NCBI GenBank assembly: GCA_022340285.1
Contig: JAJDOG010000109.1
Location: forward strand, 1 to 32,922
DNA length: 32,922 nucleotides
Source: Betaproteobacteria bacterium
Lineage (GTDB): Bacteria > Pseudomonadota > Gammaproteobacteria > Burkholderiales > SG8-39
Reading direction: 5' to 3'
Below are positions 25,595 to 32,860 of this stretch, piece by piece. The position numbers and the translations under genes are program-made. A model generated the notes under the pieces. That model ran no database searches, had not been told where the DNA came from, and saw only the letters and a list, made by a program, of their open reading frames with translations. Positions within the stretch are counted from its first letter, which is position 1. Each line of letters starts with the position of its first letter.

Positions 25595-26845
25595 ATGCGC
25601 GAATTGTTCGAGGACCTGAACCCCCTACCCAGGTTGCTGATGGGGCCCGGACCCATCACCGCGGATCCGCGCGTGCTGCGCGCCATGTCGGCGCAGCTCC
25701 TTGGCCAGTTCGATCCGCAGTTCCGGACGTACATGGCCGAAACGATGGAGCTTTACCGGAAAGTCTTCGAGACGCGGAACCGCTGGACGATGCTCGTCGA
25801 CAGCACCGCGCGCGGCGGCATCGAGTCGGTGATGGTTTCGCTGATCGAACCTGGAGACCGTGTGCTCGTGGGCGTGTTCGGGCGATTCGGACAGCTCAAG
25901 TGCGAGATCGCACGGCGTTGCGGTGCGGACGTGCGTGTGCTCGAGACCGCGTGGGGGACGGTCTTCTCACCCGATCAAATCGAGTCTGCGGTGAAGCAAC
26001 ATCGTCCGAAGCTGGTTGCGCTCTGCCAGGGCGACACCTCGACCACCATGGCTCAGCCGTTGGCCGGGATCGGGCAAATCTGCCGCGCGCACGATGCATT
26101 TCTCTACGTCGACGCCACGGCCTCGATCGTCGGCATGCCGCTGCCCGTCGATGCGTGGGAAATCGACGCCTGCACTGCGGGATTGCAGAAGTGCCTGGCG
26201 GGCCCGTCGGGCGTCGCACCAATCACCCTCAATGATCGCGTCGCCGAGGCGATCTATCGGCGTCGCCACATCGAGGAAGGCGTGCGTCCGGCGGACTTCG
26301 TTCCCGGGGAGGGTCCGGTCATTGCCTCGAACTATTTCGATCTCGCGATGATCATGGACTACTGGGGTGATATGGCCCTCAATCATCACACCGAGGCGAC
26401 CACCATGCTCTACGGCGCGCGCGAAAGTGCGCGGATCGCGCTGCAGGAGGGACTGCCGAACGTTCACAAGCGCCACGCGCTCGCAAGCCGGGCATTGGTC
26501 GCAGGGCTGCAAGGCATGGGCCTGCGCTTGTTCGGCGACCTTACAAACAAGATGCCCAACGTGACCGGCGTCTGGATTCCGGACGGCGTCGACGGAAATC
26601 GGGTCCGCGCACGCATGCTCGACGACTTCAACATCGAGATCGGCACCTCGTTCGGACCGCTGCACGGCAGGATCTGGCGCATCGGCACCATGGGCTACAA
26701 CGCGCGCAAGGACGCCGTGCTGGCCACGCTCGGCGCGCTCGACGCGTCGCTGGCCCGGGAAGGGTACGCGCTGCCCCGCGGCGCGGGGGTGGACGCGGCG
26801 AGCGACGTGTACGCCGGCGCCGCGGCGGCCTCGAGTGCGAAATGA
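25595..26845 (+). CDS. Class V PLP-dependent aminotransferase (alanine- or ureidoglycine-glyoxylate type)
   Basis: This 416-residue fold-type I enzyme starts with LLMGPGPITADPRVLRAM, the glyoxylate aminotransferase signature. The PLP lysine is K199 in AGLQKCLAGPSGVAP; the PLP ring aspartate is in YVDATASIVGMPLPVD. HHTEATTMLYGARESARIALQEGL and the late GPLHGRIWRIGTMGYN are shared by alanine-glyoxylate and PucG-type (S)-ureidoglycine-glyoxylate aminotransferases. The QKCLAGPSG form leans to PucG, but no purine-catabolism genes are nearby, so I leave the substrate open. The last 20 residues are Ala-rich and likely disordered. AGGAG at 25584-25588 precedes ATG 25595. A hairpin ends parC upstream and the SRP RNA promoter follows, so it is probably its own unit. 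Confidence 0.85.
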   Translation: MRELFEDLNPLPRLLMGPGPITADPRVLRAMSAQLLGQFDPQFRTYMAETMELYRKVFETRNRWTMLVDSTARGGIESVMVSLIEPGDRVLVGVFGRFGQLKCEIARRCGADVRVLETAWGTVFSPDQIESAVKQHRPKLVALCQGDTSTTMAQPLAGIGQICRAHDAFLYVDATASIVGMPLPVDAWEIDACTAGLQKCLAGPSGVAPITLNDRVAEAIYRRRHIEEGVRPADFVPGEGPVIASNYFDLAMIMDYWGDMALNHHTEATTMLYGARESARIALQEGLPNVHKRHALASRALVAGLQGMGLRLFGDLTNKMPNVTGVWIPDGVDGNRVRARMLDDFNIEIGTSFGPLHGRIWRIGTMGYNARKDAVLATLGALDASLAREGYALPRGAGVDAASDVYAGAAAASSAK

Positions 26846-26871
26846 CCGCACGGTTCGACCCTCACCCTGCG

Positions 26872-26877
26872 TATAAT
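26872..26877 (+). promoter_or_regulatory. ffs: Consensus -10 element upstream of the SRP RNA
   Basis: TATAAT at 26872-26877 is a perfect -10 hexamer. No good -35 stands at 16-18 bases. It is about 76 bases before the predicted 5' end of the mature SRP RNA, so the primary transcript would carry a long 5' leader that must be processed. Confidence 0.55.
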
Positions 26878-26953
26878 CCGTGGGTTCTTCGCAACATCTT
26901 GACGCAACACCTTGAATCCTGCCGCCGCGCCGTGCGCGGGGGCACCGAACAAT

Positions 26954-27049
26954 GGCGGGCCTCCCCGCATTGCAGCGTGGTGAATCTGGTCAGGTCCGGA
27001 AGGAAGCAGCCATAGCTACTCACTGCAAGTGCCGGGGTTCAGGCTCGCC
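26954..27049 (+). ncRNA. ffs: Signal recognition particle RNA, 4.5S type
   Basis: The conserved SRP core is present: GGTCAGGTCCGGAAGGAAGC (with the GGAA tetraloop and symmetric and asymmetric internal loops of the Ffh-binding domain) at about 26989-27008, followed by AGCC. Arms pair on both sides: TTGCAG with CTGCAA, CCCCG with CGGGG, and the terminal helix GGCGGGCCT (26954-26962) with AGGCTCGCC (27041-27049, one G-U). The ends are inferred from this terminal helix and may be off by a few bases. The RNA binds Ffh and directs membrane-protein translation to FtsY. No T-rich terminator follows; a coding gene starts 15 bases later. Confidence 0.95.
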
Positions 27050-27064
27050 ACCCTTTCCCGCATC

Positions 27065-27964
27065 GTGAGCGCGCCGGCCGCGCGACGCGCACCCGGGCTG
27101 CGACGCTCGTGGCTTTTCTTGCCGGGTGCCGAACGCGGCACCCTGTACGCTGCGCCCGCGAGTCGGGCGGACGTGCTCATCCAGGAACTGGAGGATTTCA
27201 CGCCAGCCGAGCGGCGCCCCGAGGCGCGGGACCTGGCCGCCGATCTTTACGAAGTCTGGCGTGCCGCGGGAGCGCTTGCGGGCGTGCGCGTGAATCCCCT
27301 GGAGGATGAAGGGGCTGCCGATCTTGCCGCCGTCATGACCGGGCGTCCGGACGTCGTTCTGATGTCGAAGGTCGCCACACCCGACCAGGTGCGGGCACTC
27401 GACGCAGCCGTGACGCGTCACGAAAAAGAGCTTCGAATCAGAGCCGGATCGACGGAGCTCGTGCCGAATGTGGAATCGGCCGCCGGGCTGGTCCGCACCA
27501 TCGAAATCGCGAAGGCCAGCCCCCGGGTGAGCGCATGCCTGGTGGCGTCCGAGGACATGGCCGCGGACCTGGGCGCCGAGCGCAGCCGCGAGGGGCTCGA
27601 GCTTGCCTACGTCCGCAGCCGGTTTCTCGTGGAATGTACCGCCGCGGGCGTCGTGGCGATCGATTGCCCGTACACGTTCAGCGGTGGTCAGGACGTCGCA
27701 GCCGATGCCCTCTGGGCGCGGCGCCTGGGATACGTCGCCAAGAGCGCCGTCGTGCCGGACCATGCGGAGATCATCAATCGCGTGCTCACGCCGACGATCG
27801 AGGAGACGGACCGAGCGCGGCGGCTGGTTCGGGCGTTCGAGGAAGCGCGTGCGCGTGGCCTGGATCGGGTCGATGTCGACGGCGCGCTGGTGGAAATTCC
27901 GACCTACCAGCATGCGCGGCGCCTGATTGCGCGGGCCGAAGCGCTCGCCGCGGCAGATCGCTAG
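27065..27964 (+). CDS. CitE-like CoA-ester lyase (HpcH/HpaI aldolase family)
   Basis: This protein of about 299 residues is of the citrate lyase beta/malyl-CoA lyase family. RRSWLFLPG near the N-terminus, LEDF at 42-45, R75 in VRVNPLEDEG, the metal-binding E137 in PNVESAAGL and E163/D164 in ASEDMAADLG are the active-site set. The usual C-terminal GK.xIHPxQ segment is replaced by AKSAVVPDHAEI, so the family's specificity may differ. Family members cleave or form citryl-, malyl-, citramalyl- or methylmalyl-CoA. The frame opens upstream, but an earlier GTG (27029) lies inside the SRP RNA, so GTG 27065 is the likely start; it has no clear Shine-Dalgarno. It is probably expressed by readthrough from ffs. 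No citD or citF is present, so it is not part of a citrate lyase complex. Confidence 0.82.
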   Translation: MSAPAARRAPGLRRSWLFLPGAERGTLYAAPASRADVLIQELEDFTPAERRPEARDLAADLYEVWRAAGALAGVRVNPLEDEGAADLAAVMTGRPDVVLMSKVATPDQVRALDAAVTRHEKELRIRAGSTELVPNVESAAGLVRTIEIAKASPRVSACLVASEDMAADLGAERSREGLELAYVRSRFLVECTAAGVVAIDCPYTFSGGQDVAADALWARRLGYVAKSAVVPDHAEIINRVLTPTIEETDRARRLVRAFEEARARGLDRVDVDGALVEIPTYQHARRLIARAEALAAADR

Positions 27965-27992
27965 TCGAACCGATGCGCAAACCGACGAGCCC

Positions 27993-28014
27993 GACCGGTT
28001 CGGTCTGATAGAAT
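27993..28014 (+). promoter_or_regulatory. dnaX: dnaX promoter: extended -10 with adjoining inverted repeat
   Basis: TGATAGAAT (28006-28014) is an extended -10 (TG, one base, TAGAAT). It directly follows an inverted repeat GACCG (27993-27997) and CGGTC (28001-28005) with loop GTT. The start point is expected six to seven bases after the hexamer, at about 28020-28022, which coincides with the dnaX ATG. The inverted repeat may be an operator or the end of the preceding gene's transcript. Confidence 0.5.
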
Positions 28015-28021
28015 TTCCGCC

Positions 28022-29566
28022 ATGTCGTACCAGGTGCTTGCCCGGAAATGGCGGCCACGTTCGTTCGCCTCGCTCGTCGGGCAGGAGCACGTCGTCACGG
28101 CGCTGACCAACGCGCTCGCGCAGCAGCGCCTGCATCATGCGTACCTCCTGACCGGGACACGCGGGGTGGGCAAGACCACACTCGCGAGAATCCTGGCCAA
28201 GGCGCTAAACTGCGAGACAGGAATCACCCCCGAGCCCTGCGGGAAGTGCACGGCCTGCCTGGAGATCGACGCGGGGAGGTTCGTGGACCTCATCGAAGTC
28301 GATGCGGCGACCAACACGAAGGTCGACGAGATGCGCCAGCTCCTCGAGGGTGCGGTCTATGCGCCGACCCGAGCGCGCTTCAAGATCTACGTGATCGACG
28401 AGGTGCACATGCTCTCCACCTCGGCGTTCAACGCCATGCTGAAGACGCTCGAGGAGCCTCCGGAGCACATCAAGTTCATCTTGGCGACCACGGATCCGCA
28501 GAAGATTCCGGTGACGGTGCTGTCGCGCTGCCTGCAATTCAACCTCAAGCAGATGGTTCCTGGCGCCATCACCGTCCATCTCAAGGAGATCGCCGACAAG
28601 GAAGGCGTGGCCGCAGAGGTCGGCGCGCTGCGACTCATCGCCAACGCGGCGCGCGGAAGCATGCGCGACGGGTTATCGCTGCTCGATCAGGCCATCGCGT
28701 ACTGCGGCGGAACGGTCACCGAAGCGGCCGTTCGGACCATGCTCGGCGCGGTCGACCAGTCTTACCTGTTCGATCTGGTCGAGGCGGTCGCGGCGGGAAA
28801 CGGCGACCGTCTGTTCTCGATCGCGGACGCCATGGATGCTCGCAGCCTCTCTTTCGACAGCGCGCTGCTCGAGCTCGCGACCTTGCTGCATCGCATCGCC
28901 CTGGCGCAGGCCGTTCCGGATGCCCTCGACGACGACATCGCCGAGCGGGGGCGAGTCCTTGAGCTGGCCAAGCTCCTCGATCCCGAGACCGTGCAGCTGT
29001 ACTACCAGATCGCGGTACACGGACGCCGCGATCTGCCGCTCGCACCGGACGAGTACGCAGGATTCACGATGACCCTCATGCGGATGCTCGCTTTCCGGCC
29101 CGGCGCCGCGGGCGAGCGTCTGCCGGCGCCTGCACCGAGCGCGGTAGGCCGGGGCGCGACGCGGGAGACTGTACCGGCAGGTGCCACGCCGGGTGACTGG
29201 CCGAAACTGGTCCGCGAACTGAAGGTGACTGGAGCAACGCGCCAGCTCGCGGAGCGGAGCGAGCTCGCAGCGTTCTCGAATCAGAAAATCGAGTTGCGCC
29301 TACCGCCCGACGCGAAGTACCTCGCCGAGAAGGTCTATGTGGACAAGCTCAAGGCGGCACTGCGGGAACGCCTGGGCGGGAACGTGGCCGTGTCGGTACA
29401 GATCGGCGAAACAACCGGGAAATCCGTGGCGGCACTCAAGGAGGGCGAACGCGAGGCGCGCCAGGAGCAGGCGAACGCCTCGATCCAGGGGGATTCGTTC
29501 GTGCGGGACCTCGTCGAGCAGTTCGGCGGCGCGGTCGTCGACTCCTCCATCAAACCCAACACGTAA
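28022..29566 (+). CDS. dnaX: DNA polymerase III subunit gamma/tau
   Basis: This 514-residue clamp-loader ATPase has Walker A GTRGVGKT (45-52), a zinc module with C64, C73, C76 and C79, Walker B VIDEVHML (124-131) and the arginine-finger motif SRC (168-170). Domain III ends near 357. A short Ala/Pro/Gly linker (about 358-390) leads to a C-terminal domain ([25 protein letters not shown]...) that matches the tau part contacting the polymerase alpha subunit. It is shorter than E. coli tau (643), mainly because the linker is short. I find no A-rich slippery heptamer, so a gamma form made by frameshifting is not supported. ATG 28022 is unpreceded by a Shine-Dalgarno. ybaB and recR follow. Confidence 0.96.
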   Translation: MSYQVLARKWRPRSFASLVGQEHVVTALTNALAQQRLHHAYLLTGTRGVGKTTLARILAKALNCETGITPEPCGKCTACLEIDAGRFVDLIEVDAATNTKVDEMRQLLEGAVYAPTRARFKIYVIDEVHMLSTSAFNAMLKTLEEPPEHIKFILATTDPQKIPVTVLSRCLQFNLKQMVPGAITVHLKEIADKEGVAAEVGALRLIANAARGSMRDGLSLLDQAIAYCGGTVTEAAVRTMLGAVDQSYLFDLVEAVAAGNGDRLFSIADAMDARSLSFDSALLELATLLHRIALAQAVPDALDDDIAERGRVLELAKLLDPETVQLYYQIAVHGRRDLPLAPDEYAGFTMTLMRMLAFRPGAAGERLPAPAPSAVGRGATRETVPAGATPGDWPKLVRELKVTGATRQLAERSELAAFSNQKIELRLPPDAKYLAEKVYVDKLKAALRERLGGNVAVSVQIGETTGKSVAALKEGEREARQEQANASIQGDSFVRDLVEQFGGAVVDSSIKPNT

Positions 29567-29579
29567 GCGGAGAGGCGAG

Positions 29580-29909
29580 ATGATCAACAAGGGACAGCTG
29601 GCCGGGCTGATGAAGCAGGCGCAGCAGATGCAGGAGAACATGCGCAAGATGCAGGAGCAGCTTGCAAGTGTGGAGGTCGAAGGACAGGCAGGCGCAGGGC
29701 TCGTCAAGGTCGTCATGACATGCAAGCACGACGTCAAGCGCGTGACCATCGACCCCTCCCTCCTTGCCGACGACAAGGAGATGCTCGAGGACCTCGTCGC
29801 CGCCGCGATGAACGATGCAGTGCGCCGCGTCGAGTCGACGGTTCAGGAAAAGATGGCCGGCTTCACGGCGGGGCTCGGGCTGCCGCCCGGGATGAACCTG
29901 CCGTTCTGA
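29580..29909 (+). CDS. ybaB: YbaB/EbfC nucleoid-associated protein
   Basis: This 109-residue DNA-binding protein belongs to the YbaB/EbfC family, which forms dimers with two helical arms that bind DNA. The N-terminus ([24 protein letters not shown]) is the long amphipathic helix rich in Gln and Met. [30 protein letters not shown] is the central sheet, and the C-terminal helix and [12 protein letters not shown] tail are canonical. ATG 29580 has GGAGAGG at 29569-29575. It lies 13 bases after dnaX and its TGA overlaps the recR ATG by one base, the standard dnaX-ybaB-recR arrangement. Confidence 0.96.
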   Translation: MINKGQLAGLMKQAQQMQENMRKMQEQLASVEVEGQAGAGLVKVVMTCKHDVKRVTIDPSLLADDKEMLEDLVAAAMNDAVRRVESTVQEKMAGFTAGLGLPPGMNLPF

Positions 29910-30502
29910 TGAAGTCCTCGGCACTCGAGGATCTCATCGAGGCGTTGCGCTGCCTTCCGGGGGTCGGGCCGAAGTCCGCGCAGCGCATGGCCTACCATCT
30001 CCTGCAGCACGATCGGGAGGGTGCGCAGCGGCTCGGTGAAGCCCTGAGGAACGCGCTCCAGACGGTACGCCGCTGCACGCGATGCAACAACTTCAGCGAG
30101 ACGGAGGTCTGTGCATTGTGCGACTCGCCGCGGCGTGATGCGGGCATCCTCTGCATCGTGGAAACCCCCGCAGACCTGATGATGATGGAGCAGACGCTTG
30201 CATACCAGGGCCACTACTTCGTGCTGATGGGTCGCCTCTCGCCGCTCGACGGCGTGGGCCCGAAGGAGATCGGGCTGGAGAAGCTGCTTGCGCGGGCCAC
30301 CGACGGCTTGGTCCGGGAGGTCGTGATCGCCACTAACTTCACGAACGAAGGCGAGGCGACGGCCCATTACGTGACGGAGATGCTGCACCAGCGCGGCCTC
30401 AAGGTCAGCCGCATCGCGCGAGGGGTTCCGGTCGGTGGCGAGCTCGAGTACGTGGATATCGGGACGCTCGCGCAGGCGTACTACGAGCGCCGCCCGGCTT
30501 AG
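29909..30502 (+). CDS. recR: Recombination mediator RecR
   Basis: This 197-residue protein acts with RecF and RecO in loading RecA at gaps. It has the helix-hairpin-helix [17 protein letters not shown] (16-32), a four-cysteine zinc finger C56-x2-C59 and C68-x2-C71, a Toprim domain starting at [15 protein letters not shown] (80-94) and ending with [17 protein letters not shown], and the C-terminal [16 protein letters not shown] segment. The start overlaps the ybaB stop (TGATG), indicating translational coupling. Length and motifs are normal. Confidence 0.97.
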   Translation: MKSSALEDLIEALRCLPGVGPKSAQRMAYHLLQHDREGAQRLGEALRNALQTVRRCTRCNNFSETEVCALCDSPRRDAGILCIVETPADLMMMEQTLAYQGHYFVLMGRLSPLDGVGPKEIGLEKLLARATDGLVREVVIATNFTNEGEATAHYVTEMLHQRGLKVSRIARGVPVGGELEYVDIGTLAQAYYERRPA

Positions 30503-30510
30503 CAGCGACG

Positions 30511-31704
30511 ATGGCAAAGAAACCTCTCGAGGGTCTGCGCGTGATAGAGCTCGGTCAGCTCATCGCCGGACCATTTGCCGGGAAGATGCTCGCCGAGTTC
30601 GGCGCCGAGGTGATCAAGATCGAGCCGCCGGACGGTGGCGATCCGCTGCGCAAGTGGCGCAAGCTCTACAAGGACACCTCGCTCTGGTGGTACGTCCAGG
30701 CGCGCAACAAGAAATCCGTGACCGCGAATCTCCGCCTGCCCGAAGGACAGGAGATCGTGCGGCGCCTGGCTCGCGACGCGGATGTGGTCATCGAGAATTT
30801 CCGTCCCGGGACGATCGAGAAGTGGGGACTAGGCTACGACGAGCTGTCGCGCGAGAATCCGGGACTCGTCATGCTCCGGACATCGGGGTTCGGGCAATAC
30901 GGGCCCTACCGGGACCTCGCGGGATTCGGTGCGATCGGGGAATCCATGGGCGGGATGCGTTACGTCACGGGCTTTCCGGATCGGCCGCCGGTACGGCTCA
31001 ATCTCTCCATCGGAGACTCGATCGCGGCGCTGCATGGCGTCATCGGCGTATTGATGGCACTGCATCATCGGGCGGCCAACGGCGGCAAGGGTCAGGTCGT
31101 CGACGTCGCGCTGTACGAGGCGGTGTTCAACATGATGGAAAGCACGCTTCCGGAGTTCGACCTCTTCGGCATCACGCGCGAGCGAACCGGCAGCAATCTC
31201 ACCGGTATCGTGCCGTCGAACACCTACTTGACGAGCGATGGGCACCACGTCGTGATCGGGGCGAACGCCGACAGCATCTTCAAGCGGTTGATGAACGCGA
31301 TCGGGCGCCGGGACCTCGCCGACGACCCGGGCCTCGCGGACAACGCGGGGCGAGCGCAACGCGCGGACGAGCTCGACCGCGTGATTGGCGAGTGGACCGG
31401 AAAGAACGCGGTGGACCATGTCCTGAAGGTGCTGGCCGAGGCGCAGGTTCCCAGCGGCAAGATCTACAGCATCGCCGACATCGTCGCCGATCCCCAGTAC
31501 CAGGTGCGGGACATGATCAGGGAGGCTACGCTGCCCGACGGGGCGACGGTCCGGGTGCCGGGCGTCGTGCCGAAGCTCTCCGAGACGCCTGGGGACCTCG
31601 AGTGGGTCGGGCCTGCGCTGGGTGAGCACACGGCCGAGGTGCTTGCACGGATCGGCTATTCCGACGCCGAGATCGCGGCGCTGCGGGCGAGCAAGGCGAT
31701 CTAG
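30511..31704 (+). CDS. CaiB/BaiF family (class III) CoA-transferase
   Basis: This 397-residue protein moves CoA between carboxylic acids. The family start (PLEGLRVIELGQLIAGPFAGKMLAEFGAEVIKIEPP, residues 5-40) is followed by NKKSVTANLR, VIENFRPGTIEKWGLGYDEL and the catalytic aspartate D169 in LSIGDSIAALHG, the same number as in formyl-CoA transferase. The C-terminal part (QVPSGKIYSIADIVADPQYQVRDM) is typical. The substrate cannot be told from sequence; relatives act on succinyl-CoA with glutarate, itaconate, citramalate or related acids. It starts 8 bases after recR without a clear Shine-Dalgarno, so readthrough from recR is likely. A CitE-like lyase lies upstream, beyond dnaX-ybaB-recR. Confidence 0.9.
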   Translation: MAKKPLEGLRVIELGQLIAGPFAGKMLAEFGAEVIKIEPPDGGDPLRKWRKLYKDTSLWWYVQARNKKSVTANLRLPEGQEIVRRLARDADVVIENFRPGTIEKWGLGYDELSRENPGLVMLRTSGFGQYGPYRDLAGFGAIGESMGGMRYVTGFPDRPPVRLNLSIGDSIAALHGVIGVLMALHHRAANGGKGQVVDVALYEAVFNMMESTLPEFDLFGITRERTGSNLTGIVPSNTYLTSDGHHVVIGANADSIFKRLMNAIGRRDLADDPGLADNAGRAQRADELDRVIGEWTGKNAVDHVLKVLAEAQVPSGKIYSIADIVADPQYQVRDMIREATLPDGATVRVPGVVPKLSETPGDLEWVGPALGEHTAEVLARIGYSDAEIAALRASKAI

Positions 31705-31717
31705 CCCTTCGCCCCGA

Positions 31718-31737
31718 TACTGGATAGAATACCAGTA
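31718..31737. promoter_or_regulatory. LexA-like 20-bp palindrome over a TAGAAT promoter element
   Basis: TACTGGATAGAATACCAGTA has arms TACTGG and CCAGTA around 8 bases. The SOS consensus of E. coli has the same 20-base frame, TACTGT-N8-ACAGTA; here the sixth position of each arm is changed symmetrically (T to G, A to C). The palindrome covers TAGAAT (31725-31730), a five-of-six -10 hexamer, so a bound repressor would block transcription of the radical-SAM gene at 31769. Whether LexA binds this variant is not known from the sequence. Confidence 0.5.
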
Positions 31738-31768
31738 CTCCGGTAGCCGGTGACGCCGGCGCAATCAG

Positions 31769-32860
31769 ATGGCGCTCAAGACAACCCGCGGTGACAAGGC
31801 CGGCCCGCTCAAGGGGCGCGGCGCTCCCTCGAACGTCGAGGGCCGCTACGAATCCGTCGCTCGGGAAGCGTTCGAGGATGGCTGGCCGCGCGAGGAGGAG
31901 ATGCCTGCGCGGCTCGAGACGGTGATCACCCCGCAGGCCGCGAAGTCCATCATCGCTCGCAACGAGTCGCCCGACGTCCCATTCGAGCAGTCGATCAATC
32001 CGTATAGCGGATGCGAGCATGGGTGCGTCTATTGCTATGCCCGTCCGAGCCACGCGTACCTGGGGCTGTCTCCGGGTCTCGACTTCGAAACCAGGATTTT
32101 CGCCAAGACCAACGCGGCGGAGCTCCTGCGCAAGGAGCTCTCGGCTCCCGGCTACCGTTGCAGCATCATCTCGCTCGGCGCGAACACCGACCCCTATCAG
32201 CCGGCCGAACGCGAACTGCGGATTACCCGCTCGATTCTCGAAGTGCTGGTCGAGTTCCAGCACCCATTCACGATCGTCACCAAGAGCGCGCTGGTGGTGC
32301 GCGACGTCGATCTGATCGCCCCGATGGCAGCGAAGGATCTCGCGCGGGTTTTCCTGTCGGTGACCAATCTCGACGCCGAACTGGCGCGAAGGCTCGAGCC
32401 ACGAGCAGCGGCACCGTACCGCCGGCTCGAGGCGATCCGGCGGCTCGCGTCTGCCGGGGTGCCGTGCGGGGTACTCGTGGCGCCAGTTATTCCGTTTCTC
32501 AACGATGGAGACCTGGAATCCATCCTCGAGGCGGCGGCGGAGGCGGGGGCGAGCTCGGCGGGCTACATTGTCATTCGGCTGCCGCACGAGTTGAAGGGGA
32601 TCTTCAAGGACTGGCTGGAGCACCACTACCCGCTTCGCGCCGAGCGGATCATGGCGCGAATCCGCGATCTGCGTGGGGGAAGGGAGAATGACCCGCGGTT
32701 CGGGGCCAGGATGAAGGGCACTGGGGAGTACGCCGAGCTCATTCGACGACGTTTCGAGCGAGCCTGTCGCAAGCTGGGGTTGAGCGAAGGGGGTCGTACC
32801 GGACTCGACACGTCGGCGTTTCGCGTTCCCGGCCAATCGACCCAGCTGCCGCTCCTGTAG
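31769..32860 (+). CDS. Radical-SAM protein, PA0069/Rv2578c type (SplB-like)
   Basis: This 363-residue protein has the cluster motif C82-x3-C86-x2-C89 (GCEHGCVYCYARP) for a [4Fe-4S] cluster and SAM. The N-terminal part (GRGAPSNVEGRYES..., LETVITPQAAKSIIARNESPDVPFEQSINPYSG) is typical of the PA0069/Rv2578c family, distantly related to spore photoproduct lyase SplB. The barrel continues with SLGANTDPYQPAERELRITRSILEVL, FTIVTKSALVVRDVDLI and VSVTNLD-like strands. The C-terminal region is basic, with a GRENDPRFGARMKGTGEYAELI motif. The reaction is unknown. A LexA-like palindrome in its promoter hints at a DNA-damage role. ATG 31769 has no clear Shine-Dalgarno. It is the last complete gene in the window. 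Confidence 0.9.
   Translation: MALKTTRGDKAGPLKGRGAPSNVEGRYESVAREAFEDGWPREEEMPARLETVITPQAAKSIIARNESPDVPFEQSINPYSGCEHGCVYCYARPSHAYLGLSPGLDFETRIFAKTNAAELLRKELSAPGYRCSIISLGANTDPYQPAERELRITRSILEVLVEFQHPFTIVTKSALVVRDVDLIAPMAAKDLARVFLSVTNLDAELARRLEPRAAAPYRRLEAIRRLASAGVPCGVLVAPVIPFLNDGDLESILEAAAEAGASSAGYIVIRLPHELKGIFKDWLEHHYPLRAERIMARIRDLRGGRENDPRFGARMKGTGEYAELIRRRFERACRKLGLSEGGRTGLDTSAFRVPGQSTQLPLL

Noticed and set aside
27029-27064. GTG 27029 as start of the CitE-like gene
   Set aside because: This codon is inside the 3' arm of the SRP RNA; the family core begins well after GTG 27065.
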